A stretch of DNA of 64,000 nucleotides from an uncultured Microbacterium sp. (GTDB taxonomy: Bacteria; Actinomycetota; Actinomycetes; Actinomycetales; Microbacteriaceae): positions 558,001 to 622,000 of the forward strand of contig NZ_CANLCY010000002.1 of assembly GCF_947489255.1 (NCBI RefSeq), read 5' to 3'. Below the pieces are notes generated by a model. That model was not told the DNA's origin. It did not search any database and saw nothing but the letters and a program-made list of their open reading frames with translations. The stretch's first letter is position 1. Each line of letters begins with the position of its first letter. Below, piece after piece: positions 18,633 through 30,359 of this stretch. The position numbers and the translations under genes are program-made.

Positions 18633-19409
18633 GTGCTGGCCGATCTGACGGCCGGAGCGGTGGAGGATGCCGAGCAGCGCGCCCAGTCGCGCCCGCTCGC
18701 GGACGTCGAACGCGATGCCCTCGCGCAGACCCCGGCGCGTGATGCGCTGGCCATGCTGGCCCCCGCCGATCGCGTGAAGGTCATCGCCGAGGTCAAGCGC
18801 GCGAGCCCCTCGCGCGGCGACCTCGCCTCGATTCCCGACCCCGCGCGACAGGCGCGGCTGTACGAGGAGGGCGGGGCGTCGGCGATCTCGGTGCTCACCG
18901 AGGGCCGCAAGTTCAAGGGCAGCCTGGCCGACCTCGAGGCCGTCCGCGCCGCGGTGAGCGTCCCGGTGCTGCGCAAGGACTTCATCGCCACGCCGTACCA
19001 GGTGCTCGAGGCGCGCGCCTCGGGCGCCGACCTCGTGCTGTTGATCGTCGCCGCGCTCGACCAGAAGACACTGACCGAGCTGTACGCGATGGTCACAGAC
19101 CTCGGCATGACGGCTCTCGTCGAGACCCACTCGGCCGACGAACTCGAGCGCGCGTCCGAGCTGGGCGCGAAGCTCATCGGCGTCAACGCCCGCAACCTGT
19201 CGACGTTCGAGCTCGACCGCGACCTGTTCGGTTCGCTCGCCGACCGCTTCCCGGCCGACGCGATCAAGATCGCCGAGTCCGCCGTCCTCGCCCCCGCCGA
19301 CGTCGCCCACTACCGCGCCGCGGGGGCAGACGTCGTCCTCGTGGGCGAGGCCCTCGTGACCGGCGATCCCGTCGCCACGCTCCGCGCGTTCCTCCAGGAG
19401 ACGTCATGA
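18633..19409 (+). CDS. trpC: Indole-3-glycerol phosphate synthase
   Basis: Fourth step of tryptophan synthesis: CdRP to indole-3-glycerol phosphate. 258 residues, TIM barrel, without a fused TrpF domain. Catalytic Lys and Glu are in [13 protein letters not shown] (about residues 48-60); further motifs are [21 protein letters not shown] and IAESAV. GTG start at 18633, 2 nt after the previous stop, and ATGA overlap with trpB. No trpD or trpF is nearby. Confidence 0.96.
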   Translation: MLADLTAGAVEDAEQRAQSRPLADVERDALAQTPARDALAMLAPADRVKVIAEVKRASPSRGDLASIPDPARQARLYEEGGASAISVLTEGRKFKGSLADLEAVRAAVSVPVLRKDFIATPYQVLEARASGADLVLLIVAALDQKTLTELYAMVTDLGMTALVETHSADELERASELGAKLIGVNARNLSTFELDRDLFGSLADRFPADAIKIAESAVLAPADVAHYRAAGADVVLVGEALVTGDPVATLRAFLQETS

Positions 19410-20749
19410 CCACCGTTCCCGACCAGAAGCTGCGCGATCAGAAGGGGCCGTTCTTCGGCGACTTCGGTGGCCGCTACATGCCCGAGTCGCTCATCGCGGC
19501 GATCGACGAGCTCACCGCGGTCTACGAGTCGGCGATGGCCGACCCGGAGTTCCACGCCGAGCTGCGCGCCCTGCTGCACGACTACGCCGGTCGCCCTTCC
19601 GCGCTCACCGAGGTTCCGCGGTTCGCGGAGCACGCCGGCGGGGCGCGCGTGTTCCTCAAGCGCGAAGACCTGAACCACACCGGATCGCACAAGATCAACA
19701 ACGTTCTCGGGCAGGCCCTGCTCACCAAGCGTCTCGGTAAGACACGGGTCATCGCCGAGACCGGAGCCGGCCAGCACGGAGTGGCCACCGCGACGGCCGC
19801 CGCCCTGTTCGGCCTCGAGTGCGTCGTCTACATGGGCGAGGTCGACACCGAGCGCCAGGCGCTGAACGTCGCGCGCATGCGCCTGCTGGGCGCCGAGGTC
19901 GTCCCGGTCACGACGGGGTCGCGCACCCTGAAGGACGCGATCAACGAGGCGTACCGCGACTGGGTCGCCTCCGTCGAGACCACGAACTACATCTTCGGCA
20001 CCGCCGCGGGCCCGCACCCGTTCCCCGCGATGGTGCGCGACTTCCAGAAGATCATCGGCGAAGAGACGCGCGCCGAGTTCCTCGAGCGCCTCGGTCGCCT
20101 CCCGGATGCCGTCTTCGCGTGCGTGGGCGGCGGATCCAACGCCATCGGCATGTTCGACGCCTTCCTCGACGACGAGGGCGTGGCCCTCTACGGCGTCGAG
20201 GCGGCCGGCGACGGCGTCGACACGCCCAAGCACGCGGCATCCATCGGCCGCGGACGCCCGGGCGTGCTCCACGGTGCGCGCACCTACGTTCTGCAGGACG
20301 AAGACGGCCAGACGACCGAGTCGCACTCGATCTCCGCCGGCCTCGACTACCCCGGCGTCGGACCCGAGCACGCGTGGCTCGCCGACATCGGCCGCGCGCA
20401 GTACATCCCGGCCACCGACGACGAGGCCATGCAGGCCCTCCGCCTGCTGTCGCGCACCGAGGGCATCATCCCCGCAATCGAGTCCGCCCACGCCCTCGCC
20501 GGTGCCCTGCGCATCGGACGCGAGCTGGGCCCGGATGCCGTCATCGCGATCAACCTGTCCGGTCGCGGCGACAAAGACATGGACACCGCCGCCCGCTACT
20601 TCGACCTCTACGACGCGGAGCACGCGCCGGACACCGTCGAAGGACGCGCGCAGACGCGCGCCGCCGACACCGTGGCATCCGCCCCCGGTTCGCCGGTCGA
20701 GGTCGCGCCGGCACCCGACGCCGCGAGCGGTGCGGGGGTCGAGCTGTGA
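19406..20749 (+). CDS. trpB: Tryptophan synthase beta chain
   Basis: PLP enzyme joining indole and serine to make tryptophan. 447 residues, against about 400 for the family; the extra length is a C-terminal Ala/Pro/Asp-rich tail after about residue 405 with no recognisable fold. The PLP lysine is in HTGSHKINN (about residue 96), phosphate binding in GGGSNAIG (about 244), and the catalytic Glu in AETGAGQHG. Overlaps trpC (ATGA) and trpA (GTGA). Confidence 0.97.
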   Translation: MTTVPDQKLRDQKGPFFGDFGGRYMPESLIAAIDELTAVYESAMADPEFHAELRALLHDYAGRPSALTEVPRFAEHAGGARVFLKREDLNHTGSHKINNVLGQALLTKRLGKTRVIAETGAGQHGVATATAAALFGLECVVYMGEVDTERQALNVARMRLLGAEVVPVTTGSRTLKDAINEAYRDWVASVETTNYIFGTAAGPHPFPAMVRDFQKIIGEETRAEFLERLGRLPDAVFACVGGGSNAIGMFDAFLDDEGVALYGVEAAGDGVDTPKHAASIGRGRPGVLHGARTYVLQDEDGQTTESHSISAGLDYPGVGPEHAWLADIGRAQYIPATDDEAMQALRLLSRTEGIIPAIESAHALAGALRIGRELGPDAVIAINLSGRGDKDMDTAARYFDLYDAEHAPDTVEGRAQTRAADTVASAPGSPVEVAPAPDAASGAGVEL

Positions 20750-21537
20750 CCTCGCGCGTCGCCGCGGCGATCGACGCCGCCCACGCGGAGGGTCGCGGGG
20801 CGTTCGTCGGGTATCTGCCCGCCGGCTTCCCCGACGTCGCCACCAGCATCGAGGCGGCCGTCGCCCTCGCCGAGGCGGGAGCCGACGTCATCGAGCTCGG
20901 CCCGCCCTACAGCGATCCCGTCATGGACGGTCTCGTCATCCAGGAGGCCACGCAGACGGCCCTGGCCAACGGCTTCCGCATGCGCGATCTCTTCACGATC
21001 ATCCGCGAGGTCACGGCGCGCACCGACGTGCCGATCCTCGTCATGACCTACTGGAACCTCGTCGAGCAGTACGGCGTCGACCGCTACGCCGACGAGCTGG
21101 TCGCCGCAGGCGGTGCGGGCCTCATCACGCCCGACATCACCCCCGACGCCGGCGCCGCGTGGATCACCGCGAGCGAGCGCACCGGTCTCGACCGCGTGTT
21201 CCTGGCCGCGCCCACCTCCTCCGACGAGCGTCTGAAGATGATCGTCGACGCCTCCACGGGCTTCGTGTACACGGTCTCGACCATGGGCATCACGGGGGAG
21301 CGGGCCTCACTCGACGCCGCCGCCCGCGGTCTCGTCGAGCGCCTCCGGGCGTTCGGGGCGCAGCACGCGTGCGTGGGCATCGGCATCTCGAACGCCGAGC
21401 AGGTCGCCGGCGTCGTGGAGTACGCCGACGGCGCGATCGTCGGCACCGCGCTGGTCAAGGCGCTCCGCGACGGCGGTGTCGAGGGCCTCTCCTCGCTCGC
21501 GAGGGAGCTGTCCGCGGGCGCCGTTCAGCGCGCCTAG
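20746..21537 (+). CDS. trpA: Tryptophan synthase alpha chain
   Basis: Cleaves indole-3-glycerol phosphate to indole and G3P; indole is channelled to TrpB. 263 residues, TIM barrel. Catalytic Glu and Asp are in [15 protein letters not shown] (about residues 46-60). GTG start at 20746 overlaps the trpB stop. The end of the gene contains the -10 box of lgt. Confidence 0.96.
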   Translation: MTSRVAAAIDAAHAEGRGAFVGYLPAGFPDVATSIEAAVALAEAGADVIELGPPYSDPVMDGLVIQEATQTALANGFRMRDLFTIIREVTARTDVPILVMTYWNLVEQYGVDRYADELVAAGGAGLITPDITPDAGAAWITASERTGLDRVFLAAPTSSDERLKMIVDASTGFVYTVSTMGITGERASLDAAARGLVERLRAFGAQHACVGIGISNAEQVAGVVEYADGAIVGTALVKALRDGGVEGLSSLARELSAGAVQRA

Positions 21538-21540
21538 ACT
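21535..21540 (+). promoter_or_regulatory. -10 element of lgt (leaderless)
   Basis: TAGACT overlaps the trpA stop codon and ends 7 nt before the lgt ATG, so lgt can be transcribed separately with no 5' UTR. Confidence 0.5.
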
Positions 21541-21547
21541 CGTCTGC

Positions 21548-22552
21548 ATGACGTTCGCCCTCTCGAGCGCCGCCTCCGGCGTGCTCTCCAGCATTCCGAG
21601 CCCGTCGATCTCCTACGTCGATCTCGGTCCGCTCCGCATCCACTTCTATGCCCTGTGCATCGTCGCGGGCATCATCGTCGCGGTGCTCCTCACGAACGCC
21701 CGGCTGACGCGTCGCGGCGCCGAGAAGTGGGTCGTCATCGACATCTGCCTGCTGGCGGTGCCGCTTGCGATCATCGTGGCGCGCATCTACCACGTCGTCA
21801 CGCACCTGGGCTTCTACTTCGGCCCCGGCTCGAACCCGTGGAACATCACCCAGCCGGGGTCGGTGTGGGCCATCTGGGAGGGCGGCATCGCCATCTACGG
21901 CGCCCTCATCGGCGGCGCCATCGGCGCGATCCTCGGATGCCGGTGGACCGGCATCCGCTTCTGGACGTTCGCCGACGCGCTCGCGCCGGGACTCATCATC
22001 GCCCAGGCGATGGGCCGCTTCGGCAACTGGTTCAACCAGGAGCTCTTCGGTCAGCCCACCGACCTGCCGTGGGGCCTGGAGATCGCCGCCGGCAACTCGG
22101 CCATCCCCGTCGGACTGCCAGCCGGCACGCTTTTCCAGCCGACTTTCCTCTACGAGGTCATCTGGAACCTGCTGGGCGCAGCCGTCATCCTGTACGTCGG
22201 CAAGCGGTTCACGCTGCAGTGGGGCAAGCAGTTCGCGATCTACCTCGTCTGGTACAGCGCCGGCCGTATCGTCTGGGAATCCATCCGCATCGACCCCAGC
22301 GACATCATCCTGGGCCTGCGCACGAACGTCTGGGCCGCGATCTTCGGCGTCGTCCTCGGCATCGTCATCTTCGTCGTGCAGTCGCGTCGTCACCACGGTC
22401 TCGAGCCGTCGCCGTACGTGCCCGGGCGCGAGTCGAAGGCTCCGGGGGCTGTAGACTCAGGCGACCCCTCTGACTTCGTCGACGTGAGCGAGCCGCCCGC
22501 GACGAACGACACCGTCGGCACCAGCGCCACAAGCAGCCCCGCCACGAACTAA
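21548..22552 (+). CDS. lgt: Prolipoprotein diacylglyceryl transferase
   Basis: Transfers diacylglycerol from phosphatidylglycerol to the lipobox Cys of prolipoproteins, in the cytoplasmic membrane. 334 residues with about seven hydrophobic segments. The Lgt signature [13 protein letters not shown] is at about residues 157-169 and an early IHFYALC motif at 31-37. The last 40-50 residues are a soluble acidic tail rich in Ser, Thr and Pro, common in actinobacteria. A lipoprotein substrate (56650) and the N-acyltransferase Lnt (49330) are in the same window. Confidence 0.96.
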   Translation: MTFALSSAASGVLSSIPSPSISYVDLGPLRIHFYALCIVAGIIVAVLLTNARLTRRGAEKWVVIDICLLAVPLAIIVARIYHVVTHLGFYFGPGSNPWNITQPGSVWAIWEGGIAIYGALIGGAIGAILGCRWTGIRFWTFADALAPGLIIAQAMGRFGNWFNQELFGQPTDLPWGLEIAAGNSAIPVGLPAGTLFQPTFLYEVIWNLLGAAVILYVGKRFTLQWGKQFAIYLVWYSAGRIVWESIRIDPSDIILGLRTNVWAAIFGVVLGIVIFVVQSRRHHGLEPSPYVPGRESKAPGAVDSGDPSDFVDVSEPPATNDTVGTSATSSPATN

Positions 22553-22604
22553 CACTCTGGGCCGACGTCGTCCCATTCGAAGCATCAACGTGAGGACGGT
22601 TGAT

Positions 22605-25600
22605 ATGGCTTCCAGCCTGCGCTCCGACACCGTCGGAGGAGCATTCCCCGCCCGACAGGGAATGTACGACCCGTCGTTCGAGAAAGACGCCTGTGGCCTC
22701 GCCATGGTCGCCACTCTCCGCGGCGAAGCCGGTCACGACATCATCGACCTGGCGCTGACCGCGCTGCGCAACCTCGAGCACCGCGGCGCGATCGGCTCCG
22801 ACGCGGGCACCGGAGACGGTGCCGGCATCCTGACGCAGATGCCCGATGCGTTCCTCCGCGCCGTCGTCGACTTCGACCTGCCGCCGGTGGGGGAGTACGC
22901 CGCCGGAATGGTGTTCCTGCCCCTCGGACACGATGACCGTGTCGCGATGAAGGCCGGGATCGAAGAGATCGCCCGCCACGAGAACCTCGAGGTGCTCGGG
23001 TGGCGTGAGGTCCCCGTCGAGCCCGAGAACCTCGGCAAGCTCGCGTACGAGGCCCGTCCCGCCTTCGAGCAGCTGTTCGTGTCGCGGCCGGCCGTCGGCG
23101 ACCAGCCTGCGCTGTCGGGCATCGCGCTCGACCGCCGCGTGTACCGTCTCCGCAAGCGCGCGCGTCACGAGCTCGAGGCCTACTTCGTCTCGCTGTCGAG
23201 CCGCACCCTCGGCTACAAGGGCATGGTCACGACGCTGCAGCTCGAGCCGTTCTACCCCGACCTGCAGGACGAGCGGTTCGCTTCCGAGCTGGCCGTCGTG
23301 CATTCGCGCTACTCCACGAACACGTTCCCCTCGTGGCCGCTCGCGCAGCCGCTGCGCATGCTCGCGCACAACGGCGAGATCAACACCGTCAAGGGCAACC
23401 GCAACTGGATGCGCGCGCGTCAGTCGCAGCTCGAATCCGAGCTCATCGGCGACGTGCGCCCGCTGCTGCCCATCTGCACCGAGGGCGCCAGCGACTCGGC
23501 ATCCTTCGACGAGGTCCTCGAGCTGCTGACCCTCACCGGTCGCAGCCTTCCGCACGCCATCATGATGATGGTGCCGGAGGCCTACGAGAAGCAGGCGACG
23601 ATCGACCCCGACCTGCGCGCCTTCTACGACTACCACTCCATGCAGATGGAGCCCTGGGACGGCCCCGCCGCGCTCATCTTCACCGACGGCACGCTCGTGG
23701 GCGCCACGCTCGACCGCAACGGTCTGCGCCCCGGCCGCTGGACCGAGACGACCGACGGCCTCGTCGTGATCGGTTCCGAGACGGGTGTTCTCGACTTCGC
23801 CCCCGAGCGCATCAAGCGCCGCGGTCGTCTGCAGCCGGGTCGCATGTTCCTCGTCGACACCGCCGCGCGCCGCATCGTCGACGACGCCGAGATCAAGGCG
23901 CAGCTCGCCTCCCTCGAGCCGTGGGGCGAGTGGGTCGACAAAGGCCGGGTGAAGCTCAGCGAGCTGCCCGAGCGCGAGCACATCGTGCACCCCATCGCCT
24001 CGATCACGCGTCGCCAGCGCACCTTCGGCTACACCGAAGAAGAGGTGCGCATCCTGCTCACCCCGATGGGCCAGGGCGGCGTCGAGCCTCTCGGCGCCAT
24101 GGGAAGCGACGCGCCGGTCGCGGTGCTCAGCGACCGCCCGCGCCTGCTGTTCGACTACTTCTCGCAGCAGTTCGCGCAGGTCACCAACCCGCCGCTCGAC
24201 TCGATCCGCGAAGAGGTCGTGACCTCGCTGTCGCTGGGGCTCGGCCCCGAGCGCAACCTGCTCGACTGGGGTCCCGACCACACGCGCACGGTGACCCTCG
24301 ACTTCCCCGTCATCGACAACGACGAACTCGCCAAGATCCAGCACATCGACACCGCCCTGCCCGGGCGGTCGTCGGTGACGATCCGCGGCCTGTACCGCGT
24401 CGAGGCCGGGCACAAGGGGCTGCAGAAGCGCCTCACGCAGATGTGCACCGAGGTCGACCAGGCCATCGAAGACGGCGCCGAGTTCATCGTGCTCAGCGAC
24501 CGCGACTCCAACAAAGACCTGGCGCCCATCCCGTCGCTGCTCATGCTCGCGGCGGTGCACCACCACCTCATCCGCAAAGAGACCCGCATGAAGGTGGGTC
24601 TGGTCGTCGAGGCCGGCGACGTGCGCGAGGTGCACCACGTGGCCACCCTCATCGGCTACGGAGCCTCGGCGGTCAACCCGTACCTGGCGATGGAGACCGT
24701 AGAGTACCTCGTGCGCGCGGGCTTCATCACGAACATCACGCCCGAGAAGGCCGTCAAGAACCTGATCTACGCGCTCGGCAAGGGCGTGCTGAAGATCATG
24801 TCGAAGATGGGCATCTCCACGGTGTCGTCGTACGCCGGCGCCCAGGTGTTCGAGGCCGTGGGTCTGTCGCGCGACTTCGTCGAGGCCTACTTCACCGGCA
24901 CCGAGTCCAAGCTCGGCGGTGTGGGACTCGACGTCATCGCGGCCGAGAACGCCGCGCGCCACGAGTACGCCTACCCGCAGGATGCCGCGGCGCGCGCTCA
25001 CGAGCGCCTGTGGACCGGCGGCGAGTACCAGTGGCGTCGCGACGGCGCCCCGCACCTGTTCAACCCCGACACGGTGTTCCGCCTGCAGCACGCCACGCGC
25101 GAGCGTCGGTACGACATCTTCCGCGAGTACACGCAGCTGATCGACGACCAGGCGCACGAGCTGAAGACCCTCCGCGGACTGTTCGGTCTGCGCACGGGTC
25201 TGCGTCCGGCCGTGCCGATCGACGAGGTCGAGCCCGTCTCTGCCATCGTCAAGCGCTTCTCCACGGGTGCGATGAGCTACGGCTCCATCTCGAAGGAGGC
25301 GCACGAGGTGCTCGCCGTCGCGATGAACCGGATCGGCGGCAAGAGCAACACCGGTGAGGGCGGAGAAGACGTCGACCGTCTGCTCGACCCCGAGCGCCGC
25401 AGCGCCATCAAGCAGGTGGCATCCGGTCGATTCGGCGTGACGAGCCTGTACCTCACCGAGGCCGACGACATCCAGATCAAACTCGCCCAGGGCGCCAAGC
25501 CCGGCGAGGGCGGTCAGCTGCCCCCGACCAAGGTGTACCCGTGGGTGGCGCGCACCCGTCACGCGACCGCGGGCGTGGGACTCATCTCGCCGCCCCCGCA

Positions 25601-27182
25601 CCACGACATCTACTCGATCGAAGACCTCAAGCAGCTGATCTTCGACCTCAAGCGCGCCAACCCCAAGGCCCGCATCCACACCAAGCTGGTGAGCCAGTCC
25701 GGTATCGGTGCGGTCGCGGCGGGTGTCGCCAAGGCGCTGAGCGACGTCATCCTGGTCTCCGGACAAGACGGGGGAACGGGCGCGAGCCCCATGAACTCGC
25801 TCAAGCACGCGGGCACCCCGTGGGAGCTCGGTCTCGCCGAGACGCAGCAGACGCTCATGCTCAACGGCATGCGCGATCGCGTGGTCGTACAGGTCGACGG
25901 TCAGATGAAGACCGGTCGCGACGTGATCATCGGTGCGCTGCTCGGGGCCGAGGAGTTCGGCTTCGCCACCGCGCCGTTGGTGGTCTCGGGCTGCATCATG
26001 ATGCGCGTCTGCCACCTCGACACCTGCCCCGTGGGCGTCGCGACGCAGAACCCGGTGCTGCGTCAGCGCTTCACCGGCAAGGCCGAGTACATCGTCAACT
26101 TCATGGAGTTCATCGCCCAGGAGGTGCGCGAGTACCTCGCCGCGATGGGCTACCGCTCGATCGACGAGATCGTCGGCCGCTCGGAGCTGCTGGATGCCAA
26201 CGAGGCGATCCAGCACTGGAAGGCGCGAGGCCTCAACCTCGCACCGATCCTCGAAGGTCCCCGCTTCGCCGACGACGAGCCGCGCCGCCACGCCCGCAAT
26301 CAGGACCACGAGCTCGAGGAGCACTTCGACGTGCAGCTCATCGAGCGCGCGCAGGACGTCATCGCGAACGGCGGTCAGCTCACCATCGATCTGCCCATCC
26401 GCAACACCGCGCGCGCGGTCGGGACGATGCTCGGACACCACGTCACCAAGGCGCGGGGCGAGCACGGCCTGCCCGAGAACTCGATCGACGTGCGCCTGAC
26501 CGGCTCGGCCGGGCAGTCGTTCGGCGCGTTCATGCCCGCGGGCATCACGCTGCGGCTCGAGGGCGACTCGAACGACTACGTCGGCAAGGGCCTGTCGGGC
26601 GGCACGATCGTGGTGCGCCCGCCGCGCGGCTCGACGTTCGCGGCCTCCGAGAACGTCATCGCCGGAAACGTCATCGGCTACGGCGCCACCCAGGGCCAGA
26701 TGTTCCTGAACGGCGTCGTGGGCGAGCGCTTCCTCGTCCGCAACTCGGGTGCGACGGCGGTCGTGGAGGGCGTGGGCGACCACGCGCTGGAGTACATGAC
26801 GGGCGGTCTCGCCGTGATCCTCGGGGCCACGGGCCGCAACCTGGGCGCCGGCATGTCGGGCGGACAGGCCTACGTCTACAAGCTCGACCGCGACAAGGTG
26901 AACCGCGAAGCCATGGCATCCGGTGAGCTCGTCCTCGGCGCCCTCGGATCGGGGGATGCCGAGATCCTCCGCGACCTGCTCGAAAAGCACGTCGCGGAGA
27001 CCGATTCCACCCTCGCCCGTCGTCTGCTCGACGACTTCGAGGTCGAGGTGGACAACTTCGTCCGGATGCTGCCGCGCGACTACGCCGCCGTGCTGCAGAC
27101 CCGCCAGGAGGCGGTCACCGAGGGGCTCGACCCCGACGGCGACGTCGTCTGGAAGCGCATTCTGGAGGTGACGGGTGGCTGA
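22605..27182 (+). CDS. gltB: Glutamate synthase large subunit
   Basis: NADPH-GOGAT large subunit: glutamine + 2-oxoglutarate to two glutamates. 1525 residues from ATG 22605, chosen because GAGGA lies about 8 nt upstream; GTG 22590 would add five residues. Domains in order: class II amidotransferase with nucleophile Cys30 (KDACGLAMV) exposed after propeptide removal; central domain; FMN-binding synthase domain (about 840-1220) with the Fe-S cysteines [12 protein letters not shown] near 1130; GXGXG domain at the end. TAGACT at 22452-22457 inside lgt is a possible promoter. Overlaps gltD by 8 bases. Confidence 0.97.
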   Translation: MASSLRSDTVGGAFPARQGMYDPSFEKDACGLAMVATLRGEAGHDIIDLALTALRNLEHRGAIGSDAGTGDGAGILTQMPDAFLRAVVDFDLPPVGEYAAGMVFLPLGHDDRVAMKAGIEEIARHENLEVLGWREVPVEPENLGKLAYEARPAFEQLFVSRPAVGDQPALSGIALDRRVYRLRKRARHELEAYFVSLSSRTLGYKGMVTTLQLEPFYPDLQDERFASELAVVHSRYSTNTFPSWPLAQPLRMLAHNGEINTVKGNRNWMRARQSQLESELIGDVRPLLPICTEGASDSASFDEVLELLTLTGRSLPHAIMMMVPEAYEKQATIDPDLRAFYDYHSMQMEPWDGPAALIFTDGTLVGATLDRNGLRPGRWTETTDGLVVIGSETGVLDFAPERIKRRGRLQPGRMFLVDTAARRIVDDAEIKAQLASLEPWGEWVDKGRVKLSELPEREHIVHPIASITRRQRTFGYTEEEVRILLTPMGQGGVEPLGAMGSDAPVAVLSDRPRLLFDYFSQQFAQVTNPPLDSIREEVVTSLSLGLGPERNLLDWGPDHTRTVTLDFPVIDNDELAKIQHIDTALPGRSSVTIRGLYRVEAGHKGLQKRLTQMCTEVDQAIEDGAEFIVLSDRDSNKDLAPIPSLLMLAAVHHHLIRKETRMKVGLVVEAGDVREVHHVATLIGYGASAVNPYLAMETVEYLVRAGFITNITPEKAVKNLIYALGKGVLKIMSKMGISTVSSYAGAQVFEAVGLSRDFVEAYFTGTESKLGGVGLDVIAAENAARHEYAYPQDAAARAHERLWTGGEYQWRRDGAPHLFNPDTVFRLQHATRERRYDIFREYTQLIDDQAHELKTLRGLFGLRTGLRPAVPIDEVEPVSAIVKRFSTGAMSYGSISKEAHEVLAVAMNRIGGKSNTGEGGEDVDRLLDPERRSAIKQVASGRFGVTSLYLTEADDIQIKLAQGAKPGEGGQLPPTKVYPWVARTRHATAGVGLISPPPHHDIYSIEDLKQLIFDLKRANPKARIHTKLVSQSGIGAVAAGVAKALSDVILVSGQDGGTGASPMNSLKHAGTPWELGLAETQQTLMLNGMRDRVVVQVDGQMKTGRDVIIGALLGAEEFGFATAPLVVSGCIMMRVCHLDTCPVGVATQNPVLRQRFTGKAEYIVNFMEFIAQEVREYLAAMGYRSIDEIVGRSELLDANEAIQHWKARGLNLAPILEGPRFADDEPRRHARNQDHELEEHFDVQLIERAQDVIANGGQLTIDLPIRNTARAVGTMLGHHVTKARGEHGLPENSIDVRLTGSAGQSFGAFMPAGITLRLEGDSNDYVGKGLSGGTIVVRPPRGSTFAASENVIAGNVIGYGATQGQMFLNGVVGERFLVRNSGATAVVEGVGDHALEYMTGGLAVILGATGRNLGAGMSGGQAYVYKLDRDKVNREAMASGELVLGALGSGDAEILRDLLEKHVAETDSTLARRLLDDFEVEVDNFVRMLPRDYAAVLQTRQEAVTEGLDPDGDVVWKRILEVTGG

Positions 27183-28641
27183 CCCGAAGGGCTTTCTCAA
27201 GACCACGGAGCGCGAGCTCCCGAAGCGTCGACCGGTGCCCGTGCGCATCATGGACTGGAAAGAGGTGTACGAGCCGGGTGATTCGGCCGTCATCAAGCGC
27301 CAGGCCGGCCGCTGCATGGACTGCGGCATCCCGTTCTGCCACAAGGGCTGCCCGCTCGGCAACCTGATCCCCGAGTGGAACGACCTCACGTGGCGCGGGG
27401 AAGGGCGAGCCGCGATCGAGCGCCTGCACGCAACGAACAACTTCCCGGAGTTCACCGGACGCCTGTGCCCCGCGCCGTGCGAGAGCTCGTGCGTTCTCGG
27501 CATCAACCAGCCGGCCGTGACGATCAAGCAGGTCGAGGTCTCGATCATCGACGAGGCGTTCGGCAACGGCTGGGTCGAGCCCGAGCCGCCGGAGCGTCTG
27601 ACGGGCAAGACCGTCGCGGTCGTCGGCTCCGGGCCCGCCGGCCTCGCCGCGGCCCAGCAGCTGACGCGCGCCGGTCACACGGTCGCCGTCTTCGAGCGCG
27701 ACGACCGCATCGGCGGACTGCTGCGCTACGGCATCCCGGACTTCAAGATGGAGAAGCGCCACCTCGAGCTGCGCCTGCGTCAGATGCAGGCCGAGGGCAC
27801 CCGCTTCCGCGCGGGGGTCGAGATCGGCAAGGACATCTCGTGGAGCGACCTGCGCGCCCGCTACGACGCCGTCGTGGTGGCCACGGGCTCCACCGTGCCG
27901 CGCGACCTCGCCATCCCGGGGCGCGACCTCGACGGCGTGCACTACGCCATGGAGTACCTCGTCGAGGGCAACAAGGCCGTCGCGGGCGATCAGGTGCCAC
28001 AGCAGATCTCGGCCGAGGGCAAGCACGTCGTCGTCATCGGCGGTGGCGACACCGGCGCGGACTGCATCGGAACCGCCCACCGCCAGGGAGCGCTCAGCGT
28101 CACCAACCTCGCGATCGGCAAGCAGCCGCCCTCCGAGCGCCCGGCCGAGCAGCCGTGGCCGATGATGCCGAACCTGTTCGAGATGGCATCCGCTCACGAA
28201 GAGGGCGGGGAGCGCACGTTCCTCGCCTCCACCGTGGAGTTCCTCGGCAACGCCGCAGGAGAGGTGCGCGCGCTGCGCGTGGCCGAGACGGAGTACATCG
28301 ACGGCCGTCGCGTGCCCAAGAGCGGCACCGAGCGCGAGATCCCCGCCGACCTCGTGCTCATCGCGATGGGCTTCACCGGCCCGGAGCGCGAGCTGCTCGA
28401 GAGCCAGCTCGGTGCGCGGTTCACCGACCGCGGCAACGTCGAGCGCGACGCGACCTACGCCACCACGTCGCCGGGCGTCTTCGTCGCCGGCGATGCGGGA
28501 CGCGGACAGTCCCTCATCGTGTGGGCCATCGCCGAGGGCCGCGCGGCCGCCGCCGAGGTCGACACCTTCCTCATGGGCGAAACGGTGCTCCCCGCGCCGG
28601 TGCGCCCGACCGATGTCGCCATCGGCCTCCTGCCCGCCTAA
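27175..28641 (+). CDS. gltD: Glutamate synthase small subunit
   Basis: NADPH-oxidising, FAD-containing partner of GltB. 488 residues. N-terminal Fe-S cysteines are in [16 protein letters not shown] (about residues 47-62) and CPAPCESSC (about 98-106). The FAD-binding motif [15 protein letters not shown] is near residue 149, the NADPH-binding motif [13 protein letters not shown] near 286, and the C-terminal FAD motif [12 protein letters not shown] near 438. GTG start overlaps gltB. Confidence 0.97.
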   Translation: MADPKGFLKTTERELPKRRPVPVRIMDWKEVYEPGDSAVIKRQAGRCMDCGIPFCHKGCPLGNLIPEWNDLTWRGEGRAAIERLHATNNFPEFTGRLCPAPCESSCVLGINQPAVTIKQVEVSIIDEAFGNGWVEPEPPERLTGKTVAVVGSGPAGLAAAQQLTRAGHTVAVFERDDRIGGLLRYGIPDFKMEKRHLELRLRQMQAEGTRFRAGVEIGKDISWSDLRARYDAVVVATGSTVPRDLAIPGRDLDGVHYAMEYLVEGNKAVAGDQVPQQISAEGKHVVVIGGGDTGADCIGTAHRQGALSVTNLAIGKQPPSERPAEQPWPMMPNLFEMASAHEEGGERTFLASTVEFLGNAAGEVRALRVAETEYIDGRRVPKSGTEREIPADLVLIAMGFTGPERELLESQLGARFTDRGNVERDATYATTSPGVFVAGDAGRGQSLIVWAIAEGRAAAAEVDTFLMGETVLPAPVRPTDVAIGLLPA

Positions 28642-28644
28642 GCT
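28639..28644 (+). promoter_or_regulatory. -10 element of pyk
   Basis: TAAGCT overlaps the gltD stop codon and lies 52 nt before the pyk ATG. Confidence 0.4.
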
Positions 28645-28696
28645 GGCAAGGGCCGATCGGCCACTTCCCGAAAATCCTCACGGAGCTTGAAAACGG

Positions 28697-30142
28697 ATGA
28701 GACGCGCCAAGATCGTCGCAACACTCGGGCCCGCCACGTCGTCGTATGAGATGGTTCGCGCCATCATCGACGCCGGGGTGGACGTCGCCCGCCTCAACCT
28801 GAGCCACGGAGATTACTCCGTGCACGACGCCAACTTCGCCAACGTGCGGAAGGCAGCGGAGGACGCCGGTCGCCCGGTGGCCGCGCTCGTCGACCTGCAG
28901 GGCCCCAAGATCCGCCTCGGCAAGTTCGAGAACGGTCCCCACGACCTGCTCCCCGGCGACATCTTCAAGATCACGATCGAGGACATCCTCGGTACCAAGG
29001 AGATCGTCGGCACGACGTTCAAGGGCCTGCCCCAGGACGTCCGCCCCGGAGACTTCCTCCTGATCGACGACGGCAAGGTCCGCGTCGAGGTCGTCGAGAC
29101 CGACGGCACCGTCGTGACCACCAAGGTCATCGTCGGCGGCCCCGTGTCGAACAACAAGGGCATCAACCTGCCCGGAGTGGCCGTGAACGTCCCCGCCCTG
29201 AGCGAGAAGGACGAGTCCGACCTCCGCTGGGGCCTGAACGCCGGCGCCGACCTCATCGCCCTCTCGTTCGTCAGGGATGCCAAGGACATCGAGCGCGTGC
29301 ACGAGATCATGGCCGAAGAGGGGCGCTACGTTCCCGTCATCGCCAAGATCGAGAAGCCGCAGGCGGTCGACAACCTCGAGGAGATCATCGACGCCTTCGA
29401 CGGCATCATGGTCGCCCGTGGCGACCTCGGCGTCGAGCTTCCCCTCGAGGCCGTGCCGATCGTGCAGAAGCGCGCCGTCGAGCTGGCGCGCCGCATGGCC
29501 AAGCCCGTCATCGTCGCGACGCAGATGCTCGAGTCGATGATCACCAACCCCGTCCCCACGCGCGCCGAGACGTCCGACGTCGCCAACGCCGTGCTCGACG
29601 GCGCCGACGCGGTCATGCTCTCGGGCGAGACCAGCGTGGGCGCCTACCCGGTCGTGGTCGTCGAGACGATGGCCCGCATCGTGGAGTCCACCGAGGAACA
29701 CGGTCTCGAGCGCATCGCGCCGCTGACCAACAAGCCCCGCACGCAGGGTGGCGCCATCACGCTCGCCGCCGTCGAGGTCGCCGACTTCGTCGAGGCGAAG
29801 TACCTGTGCGTCTTCACCGAGTCGGGCGACTCCGCCCGTCGCATGTCGCGCCTGCGCTCGACCATCCCGATGATCGCGTTCACGCCGGAGCCCGGCATCC
29901 GCCGTCGCCTCGCGCTGACGTGGGGCGTGCGCTCGACGCTGGTGGAGCACGTGTCGCACACCGACAAGATGTTCCTTCAGGTCGACGACTACCTGCTCAC
30001 CAACGACCTGGCCAAGGTCGGCGACAAGGTCGTCGTCATCTCGGGTTCCCCTCCCGGAATCGCCGGTTCGACGAACGACCTGCGCGTGCACCGCGTGGGC
30101 GACGCCGTGCACGGCGCGGCCCCCGGGTACCAGGAAGTCTGA
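28697..30142 (+). CDS. pyk: Pyruvate kinase
   Basis: Final ATP-forming step of glycolysis. 481 residues. Motifs: RAKIVATLGPATSS and RLNLSHG (N-terminal A domain), the B domain (about 70-170), the catalytic signature VIAKIEKPQAVDN with its Lys near residue 220, GDLGVELPLE, the K+ and substrate loop TQMLESMI, and a C-terminal allosteric domain. It ends just before a strong hairpin. Confidence 0.97.
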   Translation: MRRAKIVATLGPATSSYEMVRAIIDAGVDVARLNLSHGDYSVHDANFANVRKAAEDAGRPVAALVDLQGPKIRLGKFENGPHDLLPGDIFKITIEDILGTKEIVGTTFKGLPQDVRPGDFLLIDDGKVRVEVVETDGTVVTTKVIVGGPVSNNKGINLPGVAVNVPALSEKDESDLRWGLNAGADLIALSFVRDAKDIERVHEIMAEEGRYVPVIAKIEKPQAVDNLEEIIDAFDGIMVARGDLGVELPLEAVPIVQKRAVELARRMAKPVIVATQMLESMITNPVPTRAETSDVANAVLDGADAVMLSGETSVGAYPVVVVETMARIVESTEEHGLERIAPLTNKPRTQGGAITLAAVEVADFVEAKYLCVFTESGDSARRMSRLRSTIPMIAFTPEPGIRRRLALTWGVRSTLVEHVSHTDKMFLQVDDYLLTNDLAKVGDKVVVISGSPPGIAGSTNDLRVHRVGDAVHGAAPGYQEV

Positions 30143-30148
30143 CCCCTC

Positions 30149-30181
30149 ACGACGCGCGCCGGTGACCCCGGCGCGCGTCGT
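30149..30181 (+). terminator. pyk terminator hairpin
   Basis: Perfect 14-bp stem, ACGACGCGCGCCGG (30149-30162) with its inverse at 30168-30181, around a 5-nt loop, 6 nt after the pyk stop. No T tract beyond TGTC. Confidence 0.75.
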
Positions 30182-30198
30182 GTCGCGTTCCCGCCCGG

Positions 30199-30204
30199 TA
30201 CATT
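30199..30204 (+). promoter_or_regulatory. -10 element of tRNA-Leu(CAA)
   Basis: TACATT, 15 nt before the mature tRNA 5' end. Confidence 0.45.
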
Positions 30205-30219
30205 GGGAACGCAGCACCT

Positions 30220-30300
30220 GCCGGTGTGGCGGAATGGCAGACGCGGGGCACTCAAAATGCTCTGTCGAAAGACGTGTGGGTTCGAGTCCCACCACCGGTA
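30220..30300 (+). tRNA. tRNA-Leu (anticodon CAA)
   Basis: An 81-nt class II tRNA. The acceptor stem GCCGGTG (30220-30226) pairs with CACCGGT (30293-30299) with one G-T pair, and A30300 is the discriminator. The anticodon loop CTCAAAA (30251-30257) gives CAA, reading UUG. A long variable arm follows; the T arm is GTGGG-TTCGAGT-CCCAC. No CCA is encoded. Confidence 0.95.
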
Positions 30301-30347
30301 CGCCCTATCGCATCCGCGGTCTCCCGTGGGTGCGCGAATCCACGTTC

Positions 30348-30353
30348 TAGGAT
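30348..30353 (+). promoter_or_regulatory. -10 element of ANTAR regulator (leaderless)
   Basis: TAGGAT ends 6 nt before the GTG at 30360. Confidence 0.5.
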
Positions 30354-30359
30354 GGTCTC

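Noticed and set aside
22590..22604. GTG 22590 as the gltB start
   Set aside because: ATG 22605 has a well-spaced GAGGA; the GTG start has none.
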